DNA of 64,000 nt from assembly GCA_964438605.1 (NCBI GenBank), contig CAYTKT010000003.1, positions 1 to 64,000 of the forward strand, written 5' to 3'. This DNA is from Alangreenwoodia sp964438605. Its GTDB lineage: Bacteria; Bacillota; Clostridia; Peptostreptococcales; Anaerovoracaceae. Both the position numbers and the translations under genes were made by a program. Position 1 is the stretch's first letter. Each line of letters begins with the position of its first letter. A model generated the notes under the pieces. That model worked only from the letters and a program-made list of their open reading frames with translations, had not been told where the DNA came from and ran no database searches. This document shows positions 35,611 to 44,269 of this stretch, piece by piece.

Positions 35611-37701
35611 ATGAATTTTAAAGAATTGGGTATTTCTGCAGCGCTGCTGCGTTCCCTTGAAGAAATGGGATTTGATGAGGCGACGCCGATTCAGGAGCAG
35701 ACGATTCCATATATATTCAAAGGAAGGGATTTGATCGGACAGGCACAGACGGGTACCGGAAAGACTTGCGCTTATGGGATTCCGGCGATTCAGATGACGG
35801 ACAGGATGGCGACGCTGCCGCAGGTTCTCGTGCTGTGCCCGACGCGCGAACTGGCGATGCAGGTGGCTGAGGAGTTGCGCAGGCTGACGAAATTCGTTCA
35901 CGAGATCAGGATTCTGGCAATTTACGGGGGCCAGAATATCGAGCATCAGATTACAGCGCTGAAAAAACGGCCTCAGATTATTATTGGAACGCCGGGACGT
36001 GTTATGGATCATATGCGCCGCAGAACGCTGCGGTTTGACCAGTTGAAGATGCTCGTTCTCGACGAGGCGGATGAGATGCTGAACATGGGGTTCCGTGAGG
36101 ATATTGACATGATTCTCACAGAAATTCCGCCGGAAAGACAAATGCTGTTGTTTTCGGCCACTATGGCGCCGGAAATCGTGAAATTGACGGAGACGTACCA
36201 GACGGATCCTGTTTACGTTCATATCGCGAAGAAGGCGCTGACGACGGAACTGACGGAGCAATATTATATCGAGGTCCGCGAGGATTCAAAGACAGAACTG
36301 CTCTGCAGGTTGATCGACCGGGATTCTGTAAATCTGGGACTCGTGTTCTGCAATACGAAGAAGCGTGTGGATCAGTTGACGGCGCGGCTTCAGGACAGAG
36401 GGTGTGCAGCTGATGCGCTTCACGGGGACATGAAGCAGCTTGAGCGGGAGCGCGTTATGAATAAGTTCCGGCACGGACTGACGCGGATTCTGGTGGCTAC
36501 GGATGTGGCGGCCAGAGGGATTGATGTGTCAGGTGTTCAAGCCGTTTTTAATTACGATATTCCGGAGGATCCGGAGCAGTATGTTCACCGCATCGGAAGG
36601 ACGGGACGTGCGGGAAATCGCGGAAAGGCGTATTCTTTCGTTTTCGGTAGGGATATGTATAAACTGCGGGAGATTATGAGGTATACAGGGTCAGAAATTA
36701 CGAAAACGCTGCCGCCGAAGATCAGCGAGGTGGAATCGGTACGTATCGGGGCGGCTGCCGGAAAAGTGGCGGAACTCGTCAGCGCGGAGGAGGGAAGCCG
36801 GTTTTTGCCGGTGATACATGAACTGATCGACCGGATTTGCAGGGAAAGCGGATCGGCGGCTGGCGGAGAAGCAAACAGGAAAGCAGAGTTTAAAACGGGA
36901 TATGTCGGGAATGATGCGGACGAATCAGCGGGGCAGACGGAGAGCGGAGCGTCTGAATCTGAAAGTCAGAGCGCCATGCTGCAGCCGGCGGTCAAGGAGC
37001 GGGCCGATGCGGCGGCCAGGCTTGCGGCGGCTTTGTTTTCGCTGGCATTCAGTGAACTGAACGGCCGGACATATCAGCATATGGATTTTGACGAGGAAGA
37101 ATTTTCTTATGAAGGTCTGAAGATGACGCGTCTTTTTATAAACGCGGGCCGTATGGACGGGCTGACACAGGCCGATATTGTGAAAGCGGTTACTTCTCGT
37201 ACGTCGATTGCGGGCAGGCTGATGGGTTCTGTTGAGATTCATACGAATTTTTCATTTACAGACGTTCCGGAAGAATATGTGGACGAAATCGTTTCCGTGA
37301 TGAAAAATGTGAGGATTCGCGGGCGTGCCGTCTCGTTTGAACGCGCTTCAAAAAAGCGCAGAGGCAGATCTTCCGGATCTTTCGGCAGGAAACAGAGCCG
37401 CGGCAGCAACGCTACGGATCGCAGGGAGAACCGGGAACACGGAAAACGAAACGTGCGTGGTGAGCGCAGGGAGAAAAGGAACGGGCGCCAGACGGTGCAA
37501 GGCTTTTTCGATATCAGGACATCGGGCGGGATTCGTGTCGATAAAAAGCTGACGGCTGACAATGACGGCAGTTTGAGCCGTGCGGCAGGAAAGAGCGCAG
37601 CCGCGAAGGCAGGCGCCGCAAAATCAGGAAAACGGAAAAAGAGCGGTGACGCAGGTTTACAGCAGAAGAAAGGCGGAAAGCGGCGACGTGAATCATTGTG
37701 A
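35611..37701 (+). CDS. DEAD-box RNA helicase with DbpA-type RNA-binding domain
   Basis: ATP-dependent RNA helicase of 696 residues. Motifs are in order: FDEATPIQEQTIP (Q motif), AQTGTGKT (I), PTRELAMQ (Ia), GTPGRVMDH (Ib), VLDEADEML (II), FSATM (III), LVFCNTKKRVDQL (IV), ATDVAARGIDV (V) and HRIGRTGRAG (VI). Residues about 490-580 (RLFINAGRMDGLTQADIVKA) are a DbpA/RRM-like domain known in CshA/DeaD-type helicases. A basic Arg/Lys/Gly tail of about 115 residues ends the protein. Likely roles are ribosome assembly or RNA decay. AGGAGGT precedes ATG 35611. Confidence 0.92.
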   Translation: MNFKELGISAALLRSLEEMGFDEATPIQEQTIPYIFKGRDLIGQAQTGTGKTCAYGIPAIQMTDRMATLPQVLVLCPTRELAMQVAEELRRLTKFVHEIRILAIYGGQNIEHQITALKKRPQIIIGTPGRVMDHMRRRTLRFDQLKMLVLDEADEMLNMGFREDIDMILTEIPPERQMLLFSATMAPEIVKLTETYQTDPVYVHIAKKALTTELTEQYYIEVREDSKTELLCRLIDRDSVNLGLVFCNTKKRVDQLTARLQDRGCAADALHGDMKQLERERVMNKFRHGLTRILVATDVAARGIDVSGVQAVFNYDIPEDPEQYVHRIGRTGRAGNRGKAYSFVFGRDMYKLREIMRYTGSEITKTLPPKISEVESVRIGAAAGKVAELVSAEEGSRFLPVIHELIDRICRESGSAAGGEANRKAEFKTGYVGNDADESAGQTESGASESESQSAMLQPAVKERADAAARLAAALFSLAFSELNGRTYQHMDFDEEEFSYEGLKMTRLFINAGRMDGLTQADIVKAVTSRTSIAGRLMGSVEIHTNFSFTDVPEEYVDEIVSVMKNVRIRGRAVSFERASKKRRGRSSGSFGRKQSRGSNATDRRENREHGKRNVRGERREKRNGRQTVQGFFDIRTSGGIRVDKKLTADNDGSLSRAAGKSAAAKAGAAKSGKRKKSGDAGLQQKKGGKRRRESL

Positions 37702-37767
37702 AATCATTGATAAGTTGACAGTTTTTATTTTTCGGTTAAGAATTTGACGATTATAGAAAAATAATGA

Positions 37768-37796
37768 TTGTAATTTCAAAACAGGCATGATATAAT
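37768..37796 (+). promoter_or_regulatory. Promoter of tRNA-Leu (and probably yajC)
   Basis: TTGTAA (37768-37773), a 17-base spacer and a perfect TATAAT (37791-37796) place the start point about 7 bases before the tRNA. Confidence 0.7.
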
Positions 37797-37809
37797 TACT
37801 CTTATATTT

Positions 37810-37896
37810 GCCGGCGTGATGGAATTGGCAGACGTGCGGGACTCAAAATCCCGTGGTGGCAACACCGTATCGGTTCGACCCCGATCGCCGGCACCA
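37810..37896 (+). tRNA. tRNA-Leu (anticodon CAA)
   Basis: An 87-nt class II tRNA. The acceptor stem GCCGGCG (37810-37816) pairs with CGCCGGC (37886-37892), followed by discriminator A and an encoded CCA. The anticodon loop CTCAAAA gives CAA, reading UUG. The long variable arm typical of tRNA-Leu and a GGTTCGACCCC T-arm are present. A single gene, 33 bases before yajC and probably co-transcribed. Confidence 0.95.
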
Positions 37897-37928
37897 TTTT
37901 AATTTGTGTAATATTTTGGAGGATATTC

Positions 37929-38369
37929 ATGGAAGAGAATACAGGATATACGTTTCTCGTTTCGTTCGTACCGCTTATCATCATTATTTTCGCACTGTGG
38001 TTTATTTTAATCAGACCGCAGAAAAAAAAGGATCAGAAAGTTCAGCAGATGAGAAACAGCTTGCAGCCGGGCGATGAGGTGATAACGATCGGCGGCATTG
38101 TAGGCAAAATTCTCAGCGTAAAAGATGATAGTCTTGTCATCTACTGCGGATCGGACAAGACGAAGCTGGAGTTTAAAAAGTGGGCGATTTCGGAGGTTAC
38201 GAAGAAAAGTGACAAGCCTTCTTTGACAAAAGAAACGAAAGAAGTAAAGGATGACGAGCCGGAGGACGTTCCTCAAAAGAAAAAAATAAAGAAGCTCGTG
38301 AGAAAAGAAGATGCCGTCAAGGATGAAGAAGAATCCGCCGGGCAGCATACGGACAACGACGGCAAATAA
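37929..38369 (+). CDS. yajC: Preprotein translocase subunit YajC
   Basis: 146 residues. One membrane helix near the N-terminus (SFVPLIIIIFALWFILI) is followed by the family signature RPQKKKDQKVQQMRNSLQPG, GDEVITIGGIVGKI and a cytoplasmic part. YajC works with SecDF at the translocon. The C-terminus is extended by about 55 charged residues (Lys/Glu/Asp). TTGGAGG precedes ATG 37929. In many Clostridia yajC, scfA, scfB, secD and secF are neighbours, as here. Confidence 0.93.
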   Translation: MEENTGYTFLVSFVPLIIIIFALWFILIRPQKKKDQKVQQMRNSLQPGDEVITIGGIVGKILSVKDDSLVIYCGSDKTKLEFKKWAISEVTKKSDKPSLTKETKEVKDDEPEDVPQKKKIKKLVRKEDAVKDEEESAGQHTDNDGK

Positions 38370-38389
38370 AACAACATATATAAAAGACA

Positions 38390-38420
38390 GCCTGCGCCGA
38401 TTTTTCTGCGTGGGTTTTTT
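38390..38420 (+). terminator. Terminator after yajC
   Basis: GCCTGCGC pairs with GCGTGGGT (including G-U pairs) and is followed by TTTTTT at 38415-38420. It separates yajC from scfA, which has its own promoter. Confidence 0.5.
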
Positions 38421-38702
38421 GCATACTTTTGTATATTGTCCCGGCCCCGGCCGCCGTCATATATTGTAACAGGTTTTTCCGGGCGGGTTTCCTTGCGCTG
38501 CTGCCGGTGCTCTGCGGCGCAGCGAGCGGTTTTCTCGGAGTAGGTTCGCAGACGGGGTCCGGCGGGAAGTGAGTGTAAAGGCGGCTTGACCGTGATTTTG
38601 TTCTGCATAGAGATTATCGCAGGAAAACGGCGCGTGGAGGCTGCCTGGCAGGCACCGATGAAATGGTAATATTGCAAAAGTGTGTAATTTTATGCGATAA
38701 CC

Positions 38703-38732
38703 TTGACAGGAAATGCAGGACTATTGTAGAAT
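38703..38732 (+). promoter_or_regulatory. Promoter of scfA
   Basis: TTGACA (38703-38708) and TAGAAT (38727-38732) are 18 bases apart. The scfA start is 80 bases downstream. Confidence 0.65.
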
Positions 38733-38811
38733 ATTAACGTTAATCAGGTATACGAAATACGTGCTGTTACGGCGCGTTGATAACATATTTTACGGAAAAG
38801 GAGGACATCTC

Positions 38812-38961
38812 ATGAAAAGAATCAGGACGATCGCGAGGCCGTCTTTAAAGGATGCGGCATGCAGCACGGGCTGCGGCGAATGTCAGACTTCCTGCCAGTC
38901 CGCTTGTAAGACTTCCTGTACAGTGGCAAACCAGAAGTGCGAGAATATCAAGAGAAGATAA
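38812..38961 (+). CDS. scfA: SCIFF ribosomally synthesised peptide precursor
   Basis: 49 residues, ATG 38812 after a strong AAAAGGAGG (38797-38804). The core GCGECQTSCQSACKTSC is the nearly invariant signature of SCIFF (six cysteines in forty-five residues), the precursor that ScfB converts into a thioether-linked peptide. Cysteines lie at 17, 21, 24, 28, 32, 36 and 43. The last six match the family, while Cys17 is extra. The leader is basic (KRIRTIARPSLKDA). The biological role of mature SCIFF is unknown even though it is almost universal in Clostridia. The maturase gene follows after 661 bases. Confidence 0.95.
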   Translation: MKRIRTIARPSLKDAACSTGCGECQTSCQSACKTSCTVANQKCENIKRR

Positions 38962-39622
38962 TACGATCTGAAGATCAGAGAGGTTGCCAGAGGCGTTACT
39001 GCCCGCTTTAGGTTTTGATGTGTATGTGTCTTCGCGGGCATATCCGCAGGCGGAGCAAGTGTTTCGAGGCAGCTTCTTTTTTTGGAAGTGTGCGGCTGGA
39101 TGCCGGAAATGCGCGGTGCAGATCTGCAGAATGCGAATCTCAAAAGGGCGGAGCGTGGACGGGCACACAATGTAAGATACCGGAAAGAGTGAACTCACAT
39201 GTGAAATGCGAGTCAGGAAATGTGTAAAATATGCGGTGCGTACCGGAAAAAAGAGCGTTGAAAGTGTGCGGGAATCCATACAGGAAAACATGCTCGGCAA
39301 TAGGAGACGCAGGCGGTACAGATCTGAAAAACGGGCGGACCGACGGCTGGCGGAGCATGAGTGTATAAAATGCGCCGGAAAGTGTGCGGATATGAAAACT
39401 GACGAAGTATGTTCTCAAGAAGAAGACTGTACAAATTTGTATGGTGTGCAGATACGGTGTGCAGATTTTGATTTTTCAGGGAATGGGCAGAATTCCGCTT
39501 TGCTCACAGAAATGAGCGGGATATGAGGAATTATATCCGGTGGGTAAACTGCATGTTGCGGTTTAACTTTGCAGAATGTTTGTTTTGCTTATCCCTAAAA
39601 TTTTTGAAAGAGGAGTGATAAT
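38962..39622. other. Long spacer between scfA and scfB
   Basis: 661 bases, purine-rich on the plus strand, with no supported gene. It contains decayed repeats. CAGATCTG occurs at about 39119 and 39320 in similar surroundings, and GTGTAAAATATGCGG-like strings recur near 39222 and 39361. Open frames here lack ribosome sites and protein-like composition. Confidence 0.5.
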
Positions 39623-41014
39623 TTGATACATAAATATATCTTCAGGGACAAGCCGGTCGTGATCGACGTCAACAGCGGCGCCGTCCATCTGGTGGACCCG
39701 GTGATATATGATGCGCTTGATTATTATAATGAAAAGGATTGTGACCGACAGGCGATGGATGCGGCGCTAAGTGCAAAATACGGCGCTGATGTTCTGGATG
39801 AAGCGCGGGAGGAAATCGACGAACTGATCGGTGCGGACATGCTGTTTAGCAGTGATGAGGTACCGCAGGACGTTTTTAAATCGAAACAGCCGGTAATCAA
39901 GGCGATGTGTCTTCACGTCGCTCATGACTGCAATATGAATTGCGCGTACTGTTTCGGTGACAAGGGCGCTTTTGAGGGGGTCCGCTGCCTGCTGACGCCT
40001 GAAACCGGAAAAAAAGCGCTCGATTTTCTGATGCAGAATTCGGCAAGCCGTGTCAACCTGGAGGTTGATTTTTTTGGCGGCGAACCGCTGATGAATTTCG
40101 ATGTAGTTGAGGAACTTGTGGATTACGGTCGCGCAAATGAGGGAAAATACGGTAAGCATATCAGATTTACGATTACGACGAACGGATTGCTGCTCGATGA
40201 TCGAAAGATTAACTATATCAACAAGGTCATGGATAACGTGATTTTGAGTATCGACGGCAGACCGGAGGTCAATGACCGGATGCGCAGAACAGTGAATGAT
40301 AAAGGCACATACGACATCATTACAAGGAATTATAAAAATTTTATATCAAAAAGAGACGGCCTGTATTATGTGCGGGGAACGTTTACCCGGTATAACCTCG
40401 ATTTCGCCGATGACGTGAAACATCTTCTGAATCTCGGATTCCGTAACGTTTCCGTGGAGCCGGTAGTTACGTCACCTGATTACGATTACGCGCTGCGGGA
40501 CGAGGATACCGGCACGATTCTGGCGGAGTACGACAGGCTCAGCGATATGTATCTCGAACATGCGCTGCGGGGTGAGCCGTTTGATTTTTTCCATTTTAAC
40601 GTCGATCTGAATCAAGGGCCTTGCGTCGTAAAGCGCGTTTCCGGCTGCGGGGCCGGAACGGAGTACGTGGCAGTGTCTCCGGAGGGTGATATTTACCCGT
40701 GCCATCAGTTCGTGGGAAATCCGCTGTTTAAGCTCGGAAATCTTTATGACGATACGTTTGAAAACAAACTTTTCAATCAATTTAATGAAGCGCATATTTA
40801 CAACAAGGCGGATTGCCGGGAGTGCTGGGCGAAATTTTACTGCAGCGGCGGATGTCATGCCAACGCGTATCACGCCAACGGCAGCATTATGAAACCGTAC
40901 CGGCTCGGATGCGAAATGGAAAAGAAGCGGATCGAGTGCGCGATAGGCATCCAGGCGTATCTGTCGGATGAATATGATAAAGAAGAAGGAGTTTTAGAGG
41001 TAGAGGAAAGATGA
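39623..41014 (+). CDS. scfB: SCIFF radical SAM maturase
   Basis: 463 residues, TTG start at 39623 after GAGGAG. CNMNCAYCFG is the CxxxCxxC radical SAM cluster site, FFGGEPLMNFD and TITTNGLLL follow as in this family. The C-terminal SPASM region is cysteine-rich (CGAGTEYVAVSPEGDIYPCH, then CRECWAKFYCSGGCHANAY). By family knowledge it forms Cys-to-Thr thioether bonds in ScfA. An N-terminal RRE-like peptide-binding segment (IHKYIFRDKPVVIDVNSG) is present. Four-base overlap with secD (ATGA) couples the two. Confidence 0.95.
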   Translation: MIHKYIFRDKPVVIDVNSGAVHLVDPVIYDALDYYNEKDCDRQAMDAALSAKYGADVLDEAREEIDELIGADMLFSSDEVPQDVFKSKQPVIKAMCLHVAHDCNMNCAYCFGDKGAFEGVRCLLTPETGKKALDFLMQNSASRVNLEVDFFGGEPLMNFDVVEELVDYGRANEGKYGKHIRFTITTNGLLLDDRKINYINKVMDNVILSIDGRPEVNDRMRRTVNDKGTYDIITRNYKNFISKRDGLYYVRGTFTRYNLDFADDVKHLLNLGFRNVSVEPVVTSPDYDYALRDEDTGTILAEYDRLSDMYLEHALRGEPFDFFHFNVDLNQGPCVVKRVSGCGAGTEYVAVSPEGDIYPCHQFVGNPLFKLGNLYDDTFENKLFNQFNEAHIYNKADCRECWAKFYCSGGCHANAYHANGSIMKPYRLGCEMEKKRIECAIGIQAYLSDEYDKEEGVLEVEER

Positions 41015-42330
41015 AGAAGTTGAATAAAGTTCTGGCTGTCGTTATCGTCCTCGTTATCGTGGCAGGCTGGATTGTTACGGTGACAGGTGTCGGCGACGTG
41101 TTCGGATCTATCAAAGATTATATAAAACTTGGTCTTGACCTGCAGGGCGGCGTTTATGTCGTTATGGAGGCGGATACAGACAAGACGGGTGAAGAACTCA
41201 GGTCACTGATGACTCAGACGCAGGCGGTCATTGAACGCCGTGTCAATGAAATGGGTCTGACGAATCCAATTGTGACGATAGAAGGCGAAAACAGAATCCG
41301 TGTCGAGCTGCCTGGCGCTGATGATGCGGAATCGGCAGTCGAGCAGATCGGCAAGACGGCTCAGCTGAGTTTTCTGTTGGCCGACGGCACTGTGGCGGTT
41401 GACGGCTCTACCATCAGCGACGCGCAGGCGGAGCCGAATCAGCAGGGCGCAGGCTACGTAGTATCGCTGAAATTCAATTCCGAGGGCGCGACGGCGTTTG
41501 AAGAAGCTACGAGAAAAGCGTACAACGGCGAAGTTACGGCTTCGGAGGATATGACAAAGATAGGCGTACAGGCAAATGCGATCGCCATCGTTCTCGATAA
41601 CGAAATCATCTCGGCGCCGACGGTAAACAGCGTCATCAGCGGCGGAAATGCGCAGATTGAAGGCGATTACACGCAGGAAAGCGCTTCTCAGCTGGCTGCT
41701 TTAATCAGAGGCGGCGCGCTGCCTGTCGGTCTTAACGAAGTTCAGACAAATATCGTGGGGCCGTCTTTGGGTATGGATTCTCTGACTCAGAGCATTATCG
41801 CGGCACTGATCGGCGTCGCTCTCGTAATGCTGATCATGCTGATCCGTTACAGAATGCCGGGTCTTGCGGCTGACATCGCGCTGGCACTCTACTGCCTGAT
41901 CTTCCTGTGGATTATTGTAGCTTTTGGCACGGTTCTGACACTGCCGGGCATCGCAGGTATGATTCTATCGGTAGGTATGGCCGTCGACGCGAACGTCATC
42001 ATCTTCTCCAGAATCGCGGAGGAGGTCAGAAAAGGCAAGACGATTCGTGTCGCTACGGCTCAGGGCTATCGCAGGGCGCTGGCAACCGTCATGGACTCAC
42101 AGATTACGACGCTGATCGCCAGCGTAGCGCTGTATGAGTTCGGTTCAGGTGACGTCAAAGGCTTCGCACTGACTCTGATGATCGGTATTATAATCAGTAT
42201 CTTTACGGCAACCGTTGTCACGAATGTGTTCCTCCGGATACTCGCGGAAAGCAAGACGTTTGGCAAAAGGAAGTTCTTCGCGATTAAAGAAGATGCGCCT
42301 GCTGCCGAAGTGCAGACAAAGGAGGCTTGA
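41011..42330 (+). CDS. secD: Protein translocase subunit SecD
   Basis: 439 residues. The N-terminal helix is followed by LGLDLQGGVYVVMEAD, the SecD signature, a periplasmic-type P1 domain (QTQAVIERRVNEMGLTNP), then five helices with GLNEVQTNIVGPSLGMDS, ADIALALYCLIFLW and LSVGMAVDANVIIFSRI. Together with SecF it uses the ion gradient to assist export. The start overlaps the scfB stop by four bases. Confidence 0.96.
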   Translation: MKKLNKVLAVVIVLVIVAGWIVTVTGVGDVFGSIKDYIKLGLDLQGGVYVVMEADTDKTGEELRSLMTQTQAVIERRVNEMGLTNPIVTIEGENRIRVELPGADDAESAVEQIGKTAQLSFLLADGTVAVDGSTISDAQAEPNQQGAGYVVSLKFNSEGATAFEEATRKAYNGEVTASEDMTKIGVQANAIAIVLDNEIISAPTVNSVISGGNAQIEGDYTQESASQLAALIRGGALPVGLNEVQTNIVGPSLGMDSLTQSIIAALIGVALVMLIMLIRYRMPGLAADIALALYCLIFLWIIVAFGTVLTLPGIAGMILSVGMAVDANVIIFSRIAEEVRKGKTIRVATAQGYRRALATVMDSQITTLIASVALYEFGSGDVKGFALTLMIGIIISIFTATVVTNVFLRILAESKTFGKRKFFAIKEDAPAAEVQTKEA

Positions 42331-42335
42331 ACAAA

Positions 42336-43601
42336 ATGTTTGAAAAACTGAAAAACTTTGATTTTATCGGTCATCGAAAAATATATTATATTGTCTGCAT
42401 CGTGGTGATTGTGGCAAGTATAGGAATAGGAGCGATAAGAGGTTACAACTTCGGTCTTGATTTTACAGGCGGTACGCTGATGGAAGTCGAGATGGGAAAA
42501 GAAGTCAAGATTGGCGATGTGGAAGACGTGCTTAACAGCGTCAAGATTGACGGTACGGTGACTCATGCGGGCGAGAAGAACACGCAGGTCATTATCAAGA
42601 CGAACAGTTCTCTCGAAAGTGAAGACAGAGTTTCTCTGTTAGATGCGCTGAAAGAAAAATTCAAAATCAAAGACGATGCCGTTTTATCGGTTCAGAATAT
42701 CGGGCCGTCTGTTGGCGATCTGCTGAAAAAAAGCGCGTTTAAGGCGATCGTGATTGCGGTTCTCCTGATGTTAATTTATATCGCTGTTCGTTTCCAGTGG
42801 AGATATGGAGTTGCGGCGATTCTCGCTCTGGCGAACACGCTTTTGATCGTTTTCGGTTTTTACGGATTGTTCCATATCACGATTAACAGTCCGTTTATCG
42901 CAGCGATGCTGACGATTCTCGGTTATGGTATCAATGATACGATCGTAATTTTTGACCGTATTCGCGAAAATACCGGAGATTCCGGCAGGAAGAGTGTCAC
43001 GGCACTCGTTCCGATGATTAACAAGAGCATCCAGCAGACGGTAGGACGTTCTGTTATGACGTCTTTAACGACGATTCTCGTTATGATTCCGCTGCTGATT
43101 CTCTGCGGATCGACGATCCGGAGTTTTATCCTGCCGCTGCTGATCGGCGTGATTGCGAGTACGCTGTCATCAATTTTTGTCGCTACATCTATCTGGTATG
43201 ATATAAATAAGGTGACGACGAAAGATTCGTATGCGGGAAAGGCGAAGAAAAAGCAGGCAAAGCAGAAAAAAGAAAAGCAAAAAGCAGAGAAACAAAAAAC
43301 AGAGAAGCCGACAACAGAAAAGCAAAAAGCAGGGAAGCAAAAAGCAGAGAATCAGGAACCAGAAAAGCAGAAAGTAGAGAATCCTGAAAAAGAGAAGCAG
43401 AAAACAGAAAAGCAAAAAGCAGGGAAGCAGGAAACAGAGAAGCAGGAATCAGAAAAGCAAAAAGCAGAACAGCAGGAAACAAAGAAGCAAAAAACAAAGA
43501 AACAGGAAGCAAAAAATCAGGAGACAGCGAATCAGGGATCAGAACAGCAGGAAGCAGAACAGCAGGAAACCGAAAAGCAAGCAACGGAAGCTGAAGTGTA
43601 A
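42336..43601 (+). CDS. secF: Protein translocase subunit SecF with long repetitive tail
   Basis: 421 residues, ATG 42336 placed 10 bases after AAAGGAGG; TTG 42327 would leave no spacing. Motifs: DFIGHRKIYY, NFGLDFTGGTLMEV, VQNIGPSVGDLL, LGYGINDTIVIFDRIREN, and LTTILVMIPLLILCG. Residues about 300-421 replace the normal short C-terminus with a Lys/Gln/Glu/Ala/Thr tail encoded by a 15-bp repeat. The tail is presumably cytoplasmic and disordered. Its charge shifts from basic to acidic towards the end. Confidence 0.94.
   Translation: MFEKLKNFDFIGHRKIYYIVCIVVIVASIGIGAIRGYNFGLDFTGGTLMEVEMGKEVKIGDVEDVLNSVKIDGTVTHAGEKNTQVIIKTNSSLESEDRVSLLDALKEKFKIKDDAVLSVQNIGPSVGDLLKKSAFKAIVIAVLLMLIYIAVRFQWRYGVAAILALANTLLIVFGFYGLFHITINSPFIAAMLTILGYGINDTIVIFDRIRENTGDSGRKSVTALVPMINKSIQQTVGRSVMTSLTTILVMIPLLILCGSTIRSFILPLLIGVIASTLSSIFVATSIWYDINKVTTKDSYAGKAKKKQAKQKKEKQKAEKQKTEKPTTEKQKAGKQKAENQEPEKQKVENPEKEKQKTEKQKAGKQETEKQESEKQKAEQQETKKQKTKKQEAKNQETANQGSEQQEAEQQETEKQATEAEV
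43240..43598 (+). repeat. 15-bp coding repeat in the 3' end of secF
   Basis: About 23 imperfect copies of a 15-base unit of the type AAGCAAAAAGCAGAG encode pentapeptides such as KQKAE, KQKTE and KQETE. Indels of multiples of 15 would keep the frame, so tail length may vary between strains. Confidence 0.8.
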
Positions 43602-44269
43602 AATAAGACGGCCTTTTTAAATCTCTGCTCTGTGCAAGCAGCTTAAAAAAAAATTTTAAAGCGGTGGGGGACGCGGCGCCGTCTCCCGCCGCTGCAGATC
43701 ATAAAGTGAAAACGAATAACGATGAAAAGAGTGGCTGAAAATGCGGCTGAGAATTCGGAAGCATGTAAGCGATTGTGATACGGCTGTTAATAATAAAACG
43801 ATTGAAGACAAGGCTGCAAATATCAGAAGGAAAAGCGGCCGGGAATTGTCGGATGATTAAAGAAAAGAAGACTGGGAGTTTGCCTGGAAATGATTGCAGG
43901 CCGGTTCGGTAAAGAAAAGAACGTTACAGGACGGAGAAAAACGCGACACAAAGAAGCGCTCTGAAAACAGGCAGGGGCGTATCTGTGAACACAGTACGCA
44001 AAGATGTGGGAAAAACAAACAGGGATAACTGGTGATTAAGCGCGGTTTTTTATCCGCGCTTGTAAGCTATTACCGGAAAGACTTGGATTCGATTATTTTT
44101 GATGAAAAAATTGGAGAAATTGTAGAAAGAACCTTGCACAAGTGCTCGATAAAAGCTAATCTACGGGAAACTGTTGACTAAAGTTTGAAACGATGAAACT
44201 TTAAATCCCAAAAAGCAAATGGAAGCACGACACAATATTTCTGTATAATGAACGTAATCGGTGTAACTT
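43602..44269. other. Spacer between secF and relA
   Basis: 668 bases without a supported gene. A GC-rich hairpin lies at 43659-43693 next to an A9 run, which would be a terminator only if read on the minus strand. A second perfect hairpin (AAGCGCGG/CCGCGCTT) is at 44038-44061. TATAAT at 44244-44249 may be the relA -10. Confidence 0.45.

Noticed and set aside
38962..39540. Additional cysteine-rich peptide genes after scfA
   Set aside because: Frames contain scattered Cys but no SCIFF-like spacing, no ribosome site and obvious repeat origin.
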